This document shows positions 9,016 to 18,223 of a stretch of 64,000 nucleotides of DNA, piece after piece (the first letter of the stretch is position 1; each line of letters begins with the position of its first letter). The position numbers were made by a program, and so were the translations under genes. The notes under the pieces are model-generated. The model had not been told where the DNA came from and ran no database searches. It saw nothing but the letters and a program-made list of their open reading frames with translations. The stretch comes from Paenibacillus sp. MMS20-IR301 (lineage in GTDB: Bacteria > Bacillota > Bacilli > Paenibacillales > Paenibacillaceae), in contig NZ_CP135275.1 in assembly GCF_032302195.1 (NCBI RefSeq), positions 558,001-622,000 on the forward strand, in the 5' to 3' direction.

Positions 9016-10722
9016 ATGCAGCATTTAAAAGAAAAGCCGTTTTGTCTGAGCGATGAGGATATCTCGTGGGTGGCTGAAACGCTGGACAGTCTGACGGAAG
9101 AGGAAAAAATCGGACAATTATTCTGTCTGGTCAGCTACACAAGTGATGAGGATTACCTTGGCAGCCTGGCCCGGAAGTACAAAGCCGGCGGACTAATGTG
9201 CCGTCCGATGCCTGCAGCCGAGACGGTGGATACGGTGCGGATTTTACAGGAGAACTCCCGTATTCCTATGCTGATCGCGGCCAATCTGGAGCGTGGCGGA
9301 ACAGGGATTGCCGCTGAAGGCACTACCATTGGTTCAGTTATGCAGGTGGCAGCTACGGATGAGGAGGAAATGGCCTACAAGCTGGGAAGCGTCTGCGGAC
9401 AAGAGGGGGCAGCTGTAGGCTGTAACTGGGCTTTTGCCCCGATTATTGATATCGATTACAATTTCCGCAATCCGATTACCAATACCCGCACCTTCGGCTC
9501 AGACCCTGAGCGTGTCCGCCGGATGGGCGTCCAGTATATCAAGGGAGTGCAGGAGAATAATGTGGCCGCCTCGATCAAGCATTTTCCGGGGGATGGCATG
9601 GATGAGCGGGACCAGCATCTTGTAACCAGCATTAACTCCCTCACCTGCGAACAGTGGGATGCTACATATGGTGAGGTCTACAAATCCTGTATTGAAGCCG
9701 GAGCCATGACCGTCATGATCGGCCATATTATGCAGCCGGCCTACAGCCGCAGGCTGAATCCGGCGCTGAAGGATGAGGAGCTGCTGCCGGCGTCATTGTC
9801 GTACGAGCTGACGACTACTCTGCTTAAAGAGCGCCTCGGTTTCAACGGCCTGGTAGTTACAGATGCTTCCACCATGGCGGGGATGACCATTCCGATGAGC
9901 CGGGCACAGGCGGTTCCGCAGGCCATTGCGGCCGGCTGCGATATGTTTTTGTTCACGCGCAATCTGGAAGAAGACTATATGTATATGAAAAAAGGGATTG
10001 AGGACGGCATTATCACCCGTGAGCGTCTGGATGATGCGCTGGTCCGGATTCTTGGCCTGAAGGCTTCGCTCAGGCTGCACCGGAAGCAGGCTGCCGGTGA
10101 ATTGGTGCCTTCACTTGAAGCGGCGAAGGAAGTGCTGGGTGCGCCCCTGCACAAGGTATGGGCGGCTGAGTGTGCGGACAAAGCGGTTACACTGGTTAAG
10201 GAAGAAGCCGGTGTCCTTCCGGTTACTCCGAATAGATACCGCAGAATTCTATATTACGATATTGAAGCTGCTGAGGGTGTTGCCTATTCGGTCCGGACCG
10301 GGGTGGCGGACATGTTCCGGAAGCTGCTGGCCGGGGAAGGCTTCGAAGTAACTCAGTATCTACCTCCCCAGGGCCGGGAAGGAATGCTGGCCAAGCAGGA
10401 GGATATTACCGGACAGTATGATCTGATCATCTATCTTGCCAACATGTCTACTAAGAGCAATCAGACCGCTGTGCGGATTGAGTGGGCCCAGCCGATGGGA
10501 GCCAACGTTCCGGTCTATATCAACACAGTGCCGACTATATTCATCTCCGTGGAGAATCCCTACCATCTGCTGGATGTGCCGAGAGTCAAAACATTCATTA
10601 ACGCGTACAACTCAAATGATCATGTGCTAAAAGCGATAATCGACAAGCTGATGGGGCGTTCAGCCTTTACAGGAACGAGTCCGGTTGATCCTTTCTGCGG
10701 CATGTGGGATACCCGGCTGTAG
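9016..10722 (+). CDS. Glycoside hydrolase family 3 N-terminal domain protein
   Basis: A 568-residue cytoplasmic enzyme. The first ~350 residues are the GH3 barrel, with KHFPGDGMDERDQHLV giving an Asp199-His201 dyad like that of NagZ-type beta-N-acetylhexosaminidases, and VVTDASTMAG placing the probable nucleophile at Asp283. The residue after KHFPG is Asp where NagZ enzymes usually have His. The C-terminal ~200 residues form an alpha/beta sandwich (LVKEEAGVLPV onward). The Asp-His dyad supports an N-acetylhexosaminidase or glycoside-phosphorylase-like subgroup, but the substrate is open. A phosphorylase activity would fit the beta-phosphoglucomutase-like gene upstream. GGAG at 9001 lies 11 bases before the ATG. 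It is the last gene of the operon. Confidence 0.86.
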   Translation: MQHLKEKPFCLSDEDISWVAETLDSLTEEEKIGQLFCLVSYTSDEDYLGSLARKYKAGGLMCRPMPAAETVDTVRILQENSRIPMLIAANLERGGTGIAAEGTTIGSVMQVAATDEEEMAYKLGSVCGQEGAAVGCNWAFAPIIDIDYNFRNPITNTRTFGSDPERVRRMGVQYIKGVQENNVAASIKHFPGDGMDERDQHLVTSINSLTCEQWDATYGEVYKSCIEAGAMTVMIGHIMQPAYSRRLNPALKDEELLPASLSYELTTTLLKERLGFNGLVVTDASTMAGMTIPMSRAQAVPQAIAAGCDMFLFTRNLEEDYMYMKKGIEDGIITRERLDDALVRILGLKASLRLHRKQAAGELVPSLEAAKEVLGAPLHKVWAAECADKAVTLVKEEAGVLPVTPNRYRRILYYDIEAAEGVAYSVRTGVADMFRKLLAGEGFEVTQYLPPQGREGMLAKQEDITGQYDLIIYLANMSTKSNQTAVRIEWAQPMGANVPVYINTVPTIFISVENPYHLLDVPRVKTFINAYNSNDHVLKAIIDKLMGRSAFTGTSPVDPFCGMWDTRL

Positions 10723-11022
10723 AGGTTGCTGATGAGGATAAAAGGGGGCTGTCTCCAAAGTAGCCGAGAAATGGCCGAGAGGGACATCTTTTGATAATGC
10801 GCAGGATCAACTAGAGCACTTGGATGGACGCTGCGTGAACGGACCGTTGTTCCAATCGCTGTGCTCTCCAGATTTTTTTTCATTCCCCTTAGCGGTGAAA
10901 ATCCGGAGACCAAGGCGAACGCTGCCGCTTTTCCACAATCGTTCCGTCCTCTCCGCTGTTTAAGCGGGATACGAAAATGAACAGAACCAGAATTGAAGCC
11001 GTCACGAAAAGACCCGAAACGC
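10723..11022. repeat. Non-coding stretch, probable dispersed intergenic element
   Basis: About 300 bases between the GH3 stop and the terminator at 11023. A 139-codon open frame exists on the minus strand, but it runs into the GH3 gene, has no ribosome site and resembles no family I know. The opening AAAGGGGGCTGTCTCC recalls the ends of intergenic repeats in this group (compare the GGCTGCCCT hairpin at 35629). No second copy was seen in this window, so the repeat call is an inference. Confidence 0.3.
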
Positions 11023-11063
11023 AAGAAGCGATCCTCCAATTTTGGAGAACCGCTTCTTTTTTT
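11023..11063 (+). terminator. Intrinsic terminator
   Basis: GAAGCG, CTCCAA and their partners TTGGAG, CGCTTC form a stem broken by small internal mismatches around a TT loop, and seven T residues follow on the plus strand. It would stop transcripts reading through from the GH3 operon and separates them from the convergent alpha-galactosidase gene. Confidence 0.8.
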
Positions 11064-11083
11064 AGTTTGGAAAAGGTAATGCT

Positions 11084-13369
11084 TTAACGTTGAACAGCTC
11101 TCAGGCGGAAGGTGCAGCTGGCGTAGTCGCCGCGCAGGTCGGAGACGGTGAGGCCGATCGTCATCAGGCGGTCGCCGCCAAGCGGAGTGCCGCCGAATGC
11201 CGGCTGGAACGGTTCAGTGCTGTGATCAGCAGCAGCTGATTCGTCACTGCCGTGGCCCGCAGGCTGATCTGCTGCGCCGGTCTCGATGACGTAGTCGAGC
11301 GCAGGATCAAGCCCCTTGAGCGCAAGACGCGTAATCGGTGCATTAGGCGTGGCGAGTACACGGAAGTAAGCCACGAAGGCTTCCGTCCGGTCTTCGCTGA
11401 CGAACATCCAGGCGGTATCGCCGCTGCCTTCAAACGGGCTCTGCAGGCGGTACATATCCCCCTGCTGCACCAGGGTGCGGATCTCCTTGTACTGGGCAAC
11501 CTGCTTAGCCGCCAGTGTCTTCTCGGCATCCGTGAACTTAGTAAGATCCAGCTCATAGCCGAAATTGCCGCTCATGGCGACATCGCCGCGGGTTGCCAGG
11601 GAGGTAATCCGGTCGACCTGATGGTTCGGTACAGCAGAGACATGGGCGCCCATGCTGCTGGCCGGATAGACGATGCTTGTGCCGTACTGGATGGCCAAAC
11701 GCTCAATGGCATCGGTATCATCGCTGGTCCAGGTCTGCGGCATGTAGAACAGCATGCCCGGATCGAAGCGGCCGCCGCCGCCGGAGCAGCTCTCGAACAG
11801 AATATCCGGGAAGCGCGAGGTCAGGCGCTCCAGCAGATCATACAGGCCGAGCATGTAGCGGTGGGCGGTTTCTTTTTGCCGCTCAGGGCTGGTGTTTGCC
11901 GAGGCGATCTCAGTCATATTGCGGTTCATATCCCATTTGACATAGGTAATCGGCGCGCTTGCGAAGACGGAGCTCAAGGTCTCATACAGGTAGTCGCATA
12001 CTTCAGGGCGCGAGAGATCCAGAATGAGCTGGTTGCGGGCTTCGGTCCGGCGGCGTCCGGCGGCATGCAGACACCAGTCTGGATGGCTGCGGTACAGCTC
12101 GCTGTCCGGCGAGATCATCTCCGGCTCCACCCATAGCCCGAACTGCAGGCCCTCACGGTTCACGCGGGCGGCGAGATCATTAAGCCCTTCAGGCAGCTTG
12201 CGGCGGTCCTCGAACCAGTCGCCGAGCGAGCTGTTGTCGGAGTCACGCTTGCCGAACCAGCCGTCGTCGAGCACGAACAGCTCAATGCCGAGCGGTCCGG
12301 CTTCCTTGGCGATGGCGGCGATTTTGTCGGCATCGAAGTTGAAGTAGGTCGCTTCCCAGTTGTTGACCAGAATCGGCCGGGCCTGGTCGCGGTGCACGCC
12401 GCGGCACAGGCGGGTGCGGTACAGCCGGTGATAGGTACGGGACATGCCGCCGAGGCCTTCGCCGGAGTAGACGAGTACCGCCTCCGGGGTTTGGAAGGAT
12501 TGGCCCGGCTCAAGCAGCCAGGAGAAGTCAAACGGGTTGATCCCGATGCTTACGCGGGTCTGGCCGAACTGCTCCACCTCTGCTGCAGCAGCGAAGCTGC
12601 CGCTATAGACAAGGCTGAAGCCATACACATCGCCTTGATGCTCATCTGCACCGTGGCGGAGCAGGGCAAGAAACGGATTGGTCTGATGGCTGCTGGAGCC
12701 GCGGCGGCTCTCCAGCGACAATGCGGCACCGGGGATGAGCGGACGGCGCTGGACATGGCGTTCTCTTGCCCAGGCTCCGCTGAGGTGCAGCGTATCATAA
12801 GCCGAGTCGGCGAAATCAACGGAGGCGCTGAGCGCCTGCTCAAGCCGCAGCGGGGCTTCGCCCTGATGCTCGAAGCGGACCGAACGGGCAATGGCGCTGT
12901 GATGTGCAAATACGGTATACAGCAGAGTGACGGTCAGACCGGCGTAATCGTCCTTCAGGGTCAGCTCCAGCGTCTGGGCTTCGTCTTCATTCTCCGCGTA
13001 GACGGCAGGCAGTCCTTCAAGCACCGGCTTGCCCGGTGTGATGACATAACCGGCATATTTCAGCTCGGTAAGCCGGGTGCCGTCAGCAAGCTGCGCCTGA
13101 TAGGCCGGCCGGCGGAAATCACTGGTGCCGTACTGCGGATATTCCTGCGGCAGCGCATCCAGTGAGAGTGTAGTCTTCGACAACAGAGGGGTCGGGGAGA
13201 AGGAGGAGCGTTCGCGCAGCTCCAGTGCCCCGCTCAGGCTGCTGTCATGGCGGAGCTGGGCTCCCCAGTAGACATGGGCGGGATATCCGTCAGTCACCTG
13301 GATGATGTAGCTGGTCCCTTTGGATTGAAGATGGAACAGGCCTTGCGATTCGTCTGCAAAAATATTCAT
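11084..13369 (-). CDS. aga: Alpha-galactosidase, GH36
   Basis: A 761-residue cytoplasmic enzyme that releases terminal alpha-galactose from raffinose-type or galactomannan oligosaccharides. The C-terminal half has the GH36 signatures: YVKWDMNRN with nucleophile Asp480, SCSGGGGRFD, and TSDDTDA with acid/base Asp550. The 70-residue spacing equals that of the Geobacillus AgaA pair (478/548). The N-terminal ~330 residues are the family beta-supersandwich. The ATG at 13369 is chosen because AAGGAG lies 11 bases upstream; an open frame extends to 13465 without a ribosome site. It lies downstream of the LacI-type gene at 13494, probably in one transcript or behind the palindrome at 13440. The upstream regulator suggests repression in the absence of galactoside. 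Confidence 0.95.
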   Translation of the reverse strand: MNIFADESQGLFHLQSKGTSYIIQVTDGYPAHVYWGAQLRHDSSLSGALELRERSSFSPTPLLSKTTLSLDALPQEYPQYGTSDFRRPAYQAQLADGTRLTELKYAGYVITPGKPVLEGLPAVYAENEDEAQTLELTLKDDYAGLTVTLLYTVFAHHSAIARSVRFEHQGEAPLRLEQALSASVDFADSAYDTLHLSGAWARERHVQRRPLIPGAALSLESRRGSSSHQTNPFLALLRHGADEHQGDVYGFSLVYSGSFAAAAEVEQFGQTRVSIGINPFDFSWLLEPGQSFQTPEAVLVYSGEGLGGMSRTYHRLYRTRLCRGVHRDQARPILVNNWEATYFNFDADKIAAIAKEAGPLGIELFVLDDGWFGKRDSDNSSLGDWFEDRRKLPEGLNDLAARVNREGLQFGLWVEPEMISPDSELYRSHPDWCLHAAGRRRTEARNQLILDLSRPEVCDYLYETLSSVFASAPITYVKWDMNRNMTEIASANTSPERQKETAHRYMLGLYDLLERLTSRFPDILFESCSGGGGRFDPGMLFYMPQTWTSDDTDAIERLAIQYGTSIVYPASSMGAHVSAVPNHQVDRITSLATRGDVAMSGNFGYELDLTKFTDAEKTLAAKQVAQYKEIRTLVQQGDMYRLQSPFEGSGDTAWMFVSEDRTEAFVAYFRVLATPNAPITRLALKGLDPALDYVIETGAADQPAGHGSDESAAADHSTEPFQPAFGGTPLGGDRLMTIGLTVSDLRGDYASCTFRLRAVQR

Positions 13370-13439
13370 GTGCTTAACACTCCTTGTCAATGTCAGGTGG
13401 AATAGACTCCGGCAGTCCGGAGGGCGAACCTGTTGTGCT

Positions 13440-13454
13440 GTGTAATGCTTACAC
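13440..13454. promoter_or_regulatory. 15-bp inverted repeat upstream of the alpha-galactosidase gene
   Basis: GTGTAA-TGC-TTACAC is a perfect six-base inverted repeat with a three-base centre, between the lacI-type gene and the alpha-galactosidase gene. It resembles an operator, but it does not match the operator-like palindrome at 14501 or a full cre box. Confidence 0.35.
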
Positions 13455-13493
13455 TTCGCATGCACTTCGATAATCTACTGCTGCGCCCGCCGC

Positions 13494-14531
<1,038 letters not shown>

Positions 14532-14572
14532 TTAATCCTACCACCTTGCATTCGTACTTTCAAGCTTCATTT

Positions 14573-14586
14573 TAGATGCGCTTTCA
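14573..14586 (-). promoter_or_regulatory. cre-like box in the lacI/kinase divergent region
   Basis: On the minus strand TGAAAGCGCATCTA has the perfect left half of a cre site (TGAAAGCGC) with two mismatches in the right half. It lies about 90 bases upstream of the kinase start at 14677 and in the lacI-type promoter region, so CcpA could affect either gene. Confidence 0.28.
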
Positions 14587-14676
14587 GGGGCAGGCTGGCT
14601 GAAGCTGACAGCTTCTAAACCTGGGATGATTGTGTTAACATGTTGAATATTCATTAGAGGCCGGAGGAGAACAAGC

Positions 14677-16494
14677 TTGAAACAGACAACATTTGCCGGG
14701 AGATGGTTCGGCCGGCTGCGCTTCAAAAGCAAGGTAATTGCCATCTTTCTTCCCTTGCTGATCCTGTCACTGCTCATTCTGGGCGCATTATCCAGCCATT
14801 TATTCAGCCGTTCCTTAATCGACCGGACGACACGCAATGTGGCGGACGAATCCCAGCTGATTCTGTCGCGCACCGATTATATTCTCCGCAGTGCGGAGAC
14901 AGCTGCCAATATTATGGTCACCAACATCAACCGCTTATACGAATCCTATCCGGGTGAACAGGCATTGCCGCTGGAACGGGTACGGTTTGCGAACCTTATG
15001 CAGAGCCGCTTATCCACGGACCTGTCGATTTTCCGGGAGGTGGATGCAGCGGTCTTCGTCGGCAAGGAAGGTGTAATCTACCCTTCTTACACGACCGGCG
15101 GTGATGAAGCAGGCCTTGCGGCAAGCGGAATGCTGGAACGGGTGCAGCAGGCCGGGAGCTACGGGGTATCACAGTGGTTCGGCATGGACAAGCGGGACTA
15201 CCTGACTTCAGATCCGGCCGCTCCGGTGCTTACTCTCGGTAAAATGGTCATTAACATCGACACCGGTGAGACTCTGGGCACTTTGTTCCTGATGATTAAA
15301 GAGGAGCAGCTGTCAGCGTTTCTGCAGTCCAGTGACCCGGCTGCGCCCAAAGCCTATTATTTCATGGATGAACAGGGCCGGATCGCAGCGGCGGCGGACA
15401 AGGACAGTCTGCTGAAGCCGATTGAGCCGGCGATGGCTGCTGCCATCCGGGCGGGGAACAGCGGGAGTGAGCATGCCAGCTTTTCTTACAAGGATGACGG
15501 CAATCTGGTTACGGTCAGCCATTACGGGCGGATGGACTGGGAGCTGATTAACGTGGTCTCGCTGAAGCTCCTGACGGCGGATGTCCGGCAGAACGTACGG
15601 CTGACGGCGCTGGTCGGGGCGCTGTGCCTGATCTTTTCCCTCTTCGGCGCGAATATTCTGTCGCGGATGGTGGCCGGCCCGCTGGAACGGCTGACCCGGG
15701 CGATGCGGCAGGTGGTGAGCGGCGATCTGCGTCCTGTAGCTGCTGTACGGACAGAGGATGAGATCGGAACGATTGCCGAGGCCTTCAATTTCATGGTCGG
15801 CCGGGTCGGCGAGCTGCTGAGTGAAGTGACCGAGGAGCAGAGACGCAAGCGGGAATATGAGCTGGCGCTGATCAGCGCACAGATCAAACCGCATTTTTTA
15901 TATAACACACTGGATACGATCTACGTCCTGAACGAGCTGGACCGTAATGAGGAAGCCCGGGATACGACCAAGGCGCTGGCGGATTTCTACCGGATGGTGC
16001 TCAACCAGGGCAGGGAGCTGATTATTCTGGAGAAGGAAGCGCGGATCACCGACGACTACCTCGCCATTATGCAGATCCGTTACCCGGATGTATTCCGCTA
16101 TGAGCTGGATATCCCGGCTGAGCTGTCCGGAACGCCGATTCCGAAGCTGTCGCTGCAGCCGCTGGTGGAGAACGCGATTTATCACGGGCTGAAGAAGAAG
16201 GGCAGCAAGGGCTTCATCCGCATCGGGGCTTACAGGCTGGAGGGGCGGGTGATCGTTCAGGTGAGTGATAACGGCATCGGCATGGATGAAGAGCGGATTG
16301 CCGCCATTATGAGCGGAAGCCCGCAGGGGGATGAGACCCGGTCAATCGGCACATACAGTGTGCGGCAGCGGCTCAGCCTCTATTTCGGGGAGGAATACGG
16401 CCTGACGGTCCGGAGTGCTGCCGGTGAGGGAACGGTAATTGAGCTGTCATTGCCGGGTGCGGCGAATGAAAGGAGGGAGGAACAGGATGTATAA
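14677..16494 (+). CDS. Sensor histidine kinase, YesM type
   Basis: A 605-residue membrane kinase. Residues 1-45 hold a basic start and the first membrane segment (VIAIFLPLLILSLLILGAL). An extracellular dCache-like sensor extends to about 300, followed by a second membrane segment (LVGALCLIFSLFGANIL), a HAMP domain (~320-375), a His_kinase domain with QIKPHFLYNTL (His406) and a HATPase domain (VENAIYHGLKKK, SDNGIGMDE). It starts at a TTG at 14677, supported by GGAGGAG at 14663-14669. It should phosphorylate the regulator at 16487, whose start overlaps this stop by eight bases. The importer at 18224-21356 is the obvious target, with its lipoprotein or sugar as the likely signal. Confidence 0.94.
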   Translation: MKQTTFAGRWFGRLRFKSKVIAIFLPLLILSLLILGALSSHLFSRSLIDRTTRNVADESQLILSRTDYILRSAETAANIMVTNINRLYESYPGEQALPLERVRFANLMQSRLSTDLSIFREVDAAVFVGKEGVIYPSYTTGGDEAGLAASGMLERVQQAGSYGVSQWFGMDKRDYLTSDPAAPVLTLGKMVINIDTGETLGTLFLMIKEEQLSAFLQSSDPAAPKAYYFMDEQGRIAAAADKDSLLKPIEPAMAAAIRAGNSGSEHASFSYKDDGNLVTVSHYGRMDWELINVVSLKLLTADVRQNVRLTALVGALCLIFSLFGANILSRMVAGPLERLTRAMRQVVSGDLRPVAAVRTEDEIGTIAEAFNFMVGRVGELLSEVTEEQRRKREYELALISAQIKPHFLYNTLDTIYVLNELDRNEEARDTTKALADFYRMVLNQGRELIILEKEARITDDYLAIMQIRYPDVFRYELDIPAELSGTPIPKLSLQPLVENAIYHGLKKKGSKGFIRIGAYRLEGRVIVQVSDNGIGMDEERIAAIMSGSPQGDETRSIGTYSVRQRLSLYFGEEYGLTVRSAAGEGTVIELSLPGAANERREEQDV

Positions 16495-17620
16495 GGTGAT
16501 GATTGTCGATGATGAGCCGCTGTTCCGCGATTATCTGCGGTTGAAAATGGACTGGCAAAGCCACGGCTTCGAGGTCTGCTGTGAAGCGCGGGATGGCCTT
16601 GAAGCGCTGCTTGAGGCGGAGAAGCATCAGCCGCATCTGGCGCTGATCGATATTAATATGCCGTTTATGGACGGGATCGAGCTGGCCGGGAAGCTGAAGG
16701 ACCGGTTCGGGCGGATCGTAATCGTCTTCGTATCGGGCCATAATGAATTTGAGTATCTGCAAAAAGCAGTGCGGACCGGTGTGCAGGATTATCTGCTCAA
16801 GCCGTTCAACGCGGAAGAGATGCTGGACATGCTGGGCCGGGTCCGGCCGAAGCTGCCCCGGCTGTCCCGTGAGCAGGAGACGGCTGGGCAGGCGAAGGAA
16901 GGCGGCAGTGCTGCGGCTTCCGGGCAGTCCAGCCAAGCAGGCCAAGCAGGCCAGGCCCCGGCGGAGCTCAGCTCCATCCGTGATGCGATTGTGCTGGGGC
17001 TGCGCATGAAGGATGCCGATATTCTGGATGAGGTGCGCAAGGCGGTCCGCCAGCTCCGCGGCAGCAGATGGGGCGATGAATATGCGGATGCCATGATGAT
17101 GGGGCTGCTCTCACTGGTGCTGACCTTTGCCGGTGAACGCGGGTTCTCCTTCAGCAGGGTCTGGGACAGCGGGGAGGACAAGGCGCCGTATGACAGGCTG
17201 AAGGCCTGCGCTTCCTGGGAGGAAGCCGAAGAATGGCTGATCGCCCTGTACCGCAGGGTGATTCAGCTGACGGAGGATGTGAAGCCGACGAAGGCTTCGA
17301 GCCTGTTCGCCGCAGCGATCAGCTATATCGGGCAGCATTATGCGGATGCGGAGCTGTCGGCAGAGCAGGTGGCCAGCGGCGTATATGTCGATTCCAGCTA
17401 TCTGCGCCGGATCTTCCGCAAGGAGTCGGGGTATTCCATCGTCGACCACATTACCCATATCCGGATGAAAAAAGCGCGTATACTCCTCCTGGAGGGCAAC
17501 CGCCGGCTCGCGGATATATCCGAGAGCGTCGGCTACGCGGACCCCAATTACTTCAGCAAAAGCTTCAAAAAGCGCTTCGGCGTAACGCCGACAGAATACG
17601 AGCAGCTGGTTAAGAAGTAG
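16487..17620 (+). CDS. Response regulator, YesN type (receiver plus AraC HTH)
   Basis: 377 residues. The receiver spans about 1-120, with the acidic pair in VDDEP, phospho-acceptor Asp55 in LIDINMPFMDG and the conserved Lys in LLKPF. The DNA-binding part is a two-helix-turn-helix AraC domain at about 275-377 (VDSSYLRRIFRKESG, VGYADPNYFSKSFKKRFG). The linker is about 150 residues, shorter than in the 530-residue regulators elsewhere in this window. It includes a low-complexity Gln/Ala/Gly run from a short nine-base tandem repeat near 16930-16955. The ATG follows GGAGGGAGG and overlaps the kinase stop. It probably activates the sugar importer at 18224. Confidence 0.94.
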   Translation: MYKVMIVDDEPLFRDYLRLKMDWQSHGFEVCCEARDGLEALLEAEKHQPHLALIDINMPFMDGIELAGKLKDRFGRIVIVFVSGHNEFEYLQKAVRTGVQDYLLKPFNAEEMLDMLGRVRPKLPRLSREQETAGQAKEGGSAAASGQSSQAGQAGQAPAELSSIRDAIVLGLRMKDADILDEVRKAVRQLRGSRWGDEYADAMMMGLLSLVLTFAGERGFSFSRVWDSGEDKAPYDRLKACASWEEAEEWLIALYRRVIQLTEDVKPTKASSLFAAAISYIGQHYADAELSAEQVASGVYVDSSYLRRIFRKESGYSIVDHITHIRMKKARILLLEGNRRLADISESVGYADPNYFSKSFKKRFGVTPTEYEQLVKK

Positions 17621-17689
17621 CCGGATACGGGGGGCCGGAGTGCAGCGCCAAGATCAGTCACCTAAGCGCCTGGAGTTTCCTACTGCGGT

Positions 17690-17721
17690 AAAGGCGGTTC
17701 CCGGCAGGGGACTGCTTTTTT
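17690..17721 (+). terminator. Intrinsic terminator after the two-component pair
   Basis: AAAGGCGGTTCCC and GGGGACTGCTTT pair with a few wobbles around a GGCA loop and run into a T tract (CTTTTTTA). It closes the kinase/regulator transcript and isolates it from the importer operon. Confidence 0.72.
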
Positions 17722-18158
17722 AAATAGATAAGAATGTATTTGTTTCGGTCTGCCAGCAAAATACCCGAGTCCCGAGTCAACTTCGAAGCCAAGCCCCACT
17801 TTGTGGGGTTATTTTATGGGCTGCACCTATAAAATCCTGTATCAATTACAACATTTGCTGCAGGTTATGAGCCGTAATCAAAGACTGTTGTATAAAAGGC
17901 AGCAATTCCGCCAGGGCAGATGGATAAATGAGGGGATTGTTGTATTTCGTGCATGATTTCTTGCGAATCGCCCGATAATCAGTAGTCCAAGTTGCAGAAC
18001 GTACAACATTAAGAGCGGGGCTATACAGGTGAAGTGTGCCCGCAGTGCTGCCGTAGCTCCACTCTACTTCGCTTCCCTTCTCCTTACGATTCTTGTTTTG
18101 TCCCGATTTTTACGGATAAGGCCCGTTTTGTGCCTTAAGATATGCAGCAGACTGAAGC
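17722..18158. other. Non-coding upstream region of the importer operon
   Basis: About 440 bases without a credible gene. It holds a second hairpin at 17793-17809 (GCCCCAC-TTT-GTGGGGT followed by TATTTTA) that could be a backup terminator. It also holds two motifs, at 17936-17954 (TTGTTGTATTTCGTGCAT) and 17991-18007 (GTTGCAGAACGTACAAC), related to the TTGTAC-type repeats at 55061-55200. The rest shows no recognised structured RNA. Confidence 0.4.
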
Positions 18159-18164
18159 TATAAT
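18159..18164 (+). promoter_or_regulatory. Candidate -10 element of the importer promoter
   Basis: A perfect TATAAT lies 60 bases before the lipoprotein start. The bases 17 upstream (TAAGAT) are a poor -35 element, which fits a promoter needing an AraC-type activator such as the regulator at 16487. Confidence 0.4.
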
Positions 18165-18223
18165 GTGGGAGTAGCAAGCGGAGATTTATCTAAAGACACA
18201 TACTTGCATAAGGGGGATTCACA

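Noticed and set aside
10620..11039. 139-codon minus-strand open frame after the GH3 gene
   Set aside because: It overlaps the GH3 coding end, lacks a ribosome site, and its translation looks like non-coding DNA.
11252..12136. 294-codon open frame antisense to the alpha-galactosidase
   Set aside because: It has no ribosome site or family resemblance, and it lies opposite a well-supported GH36 gene of high GC.
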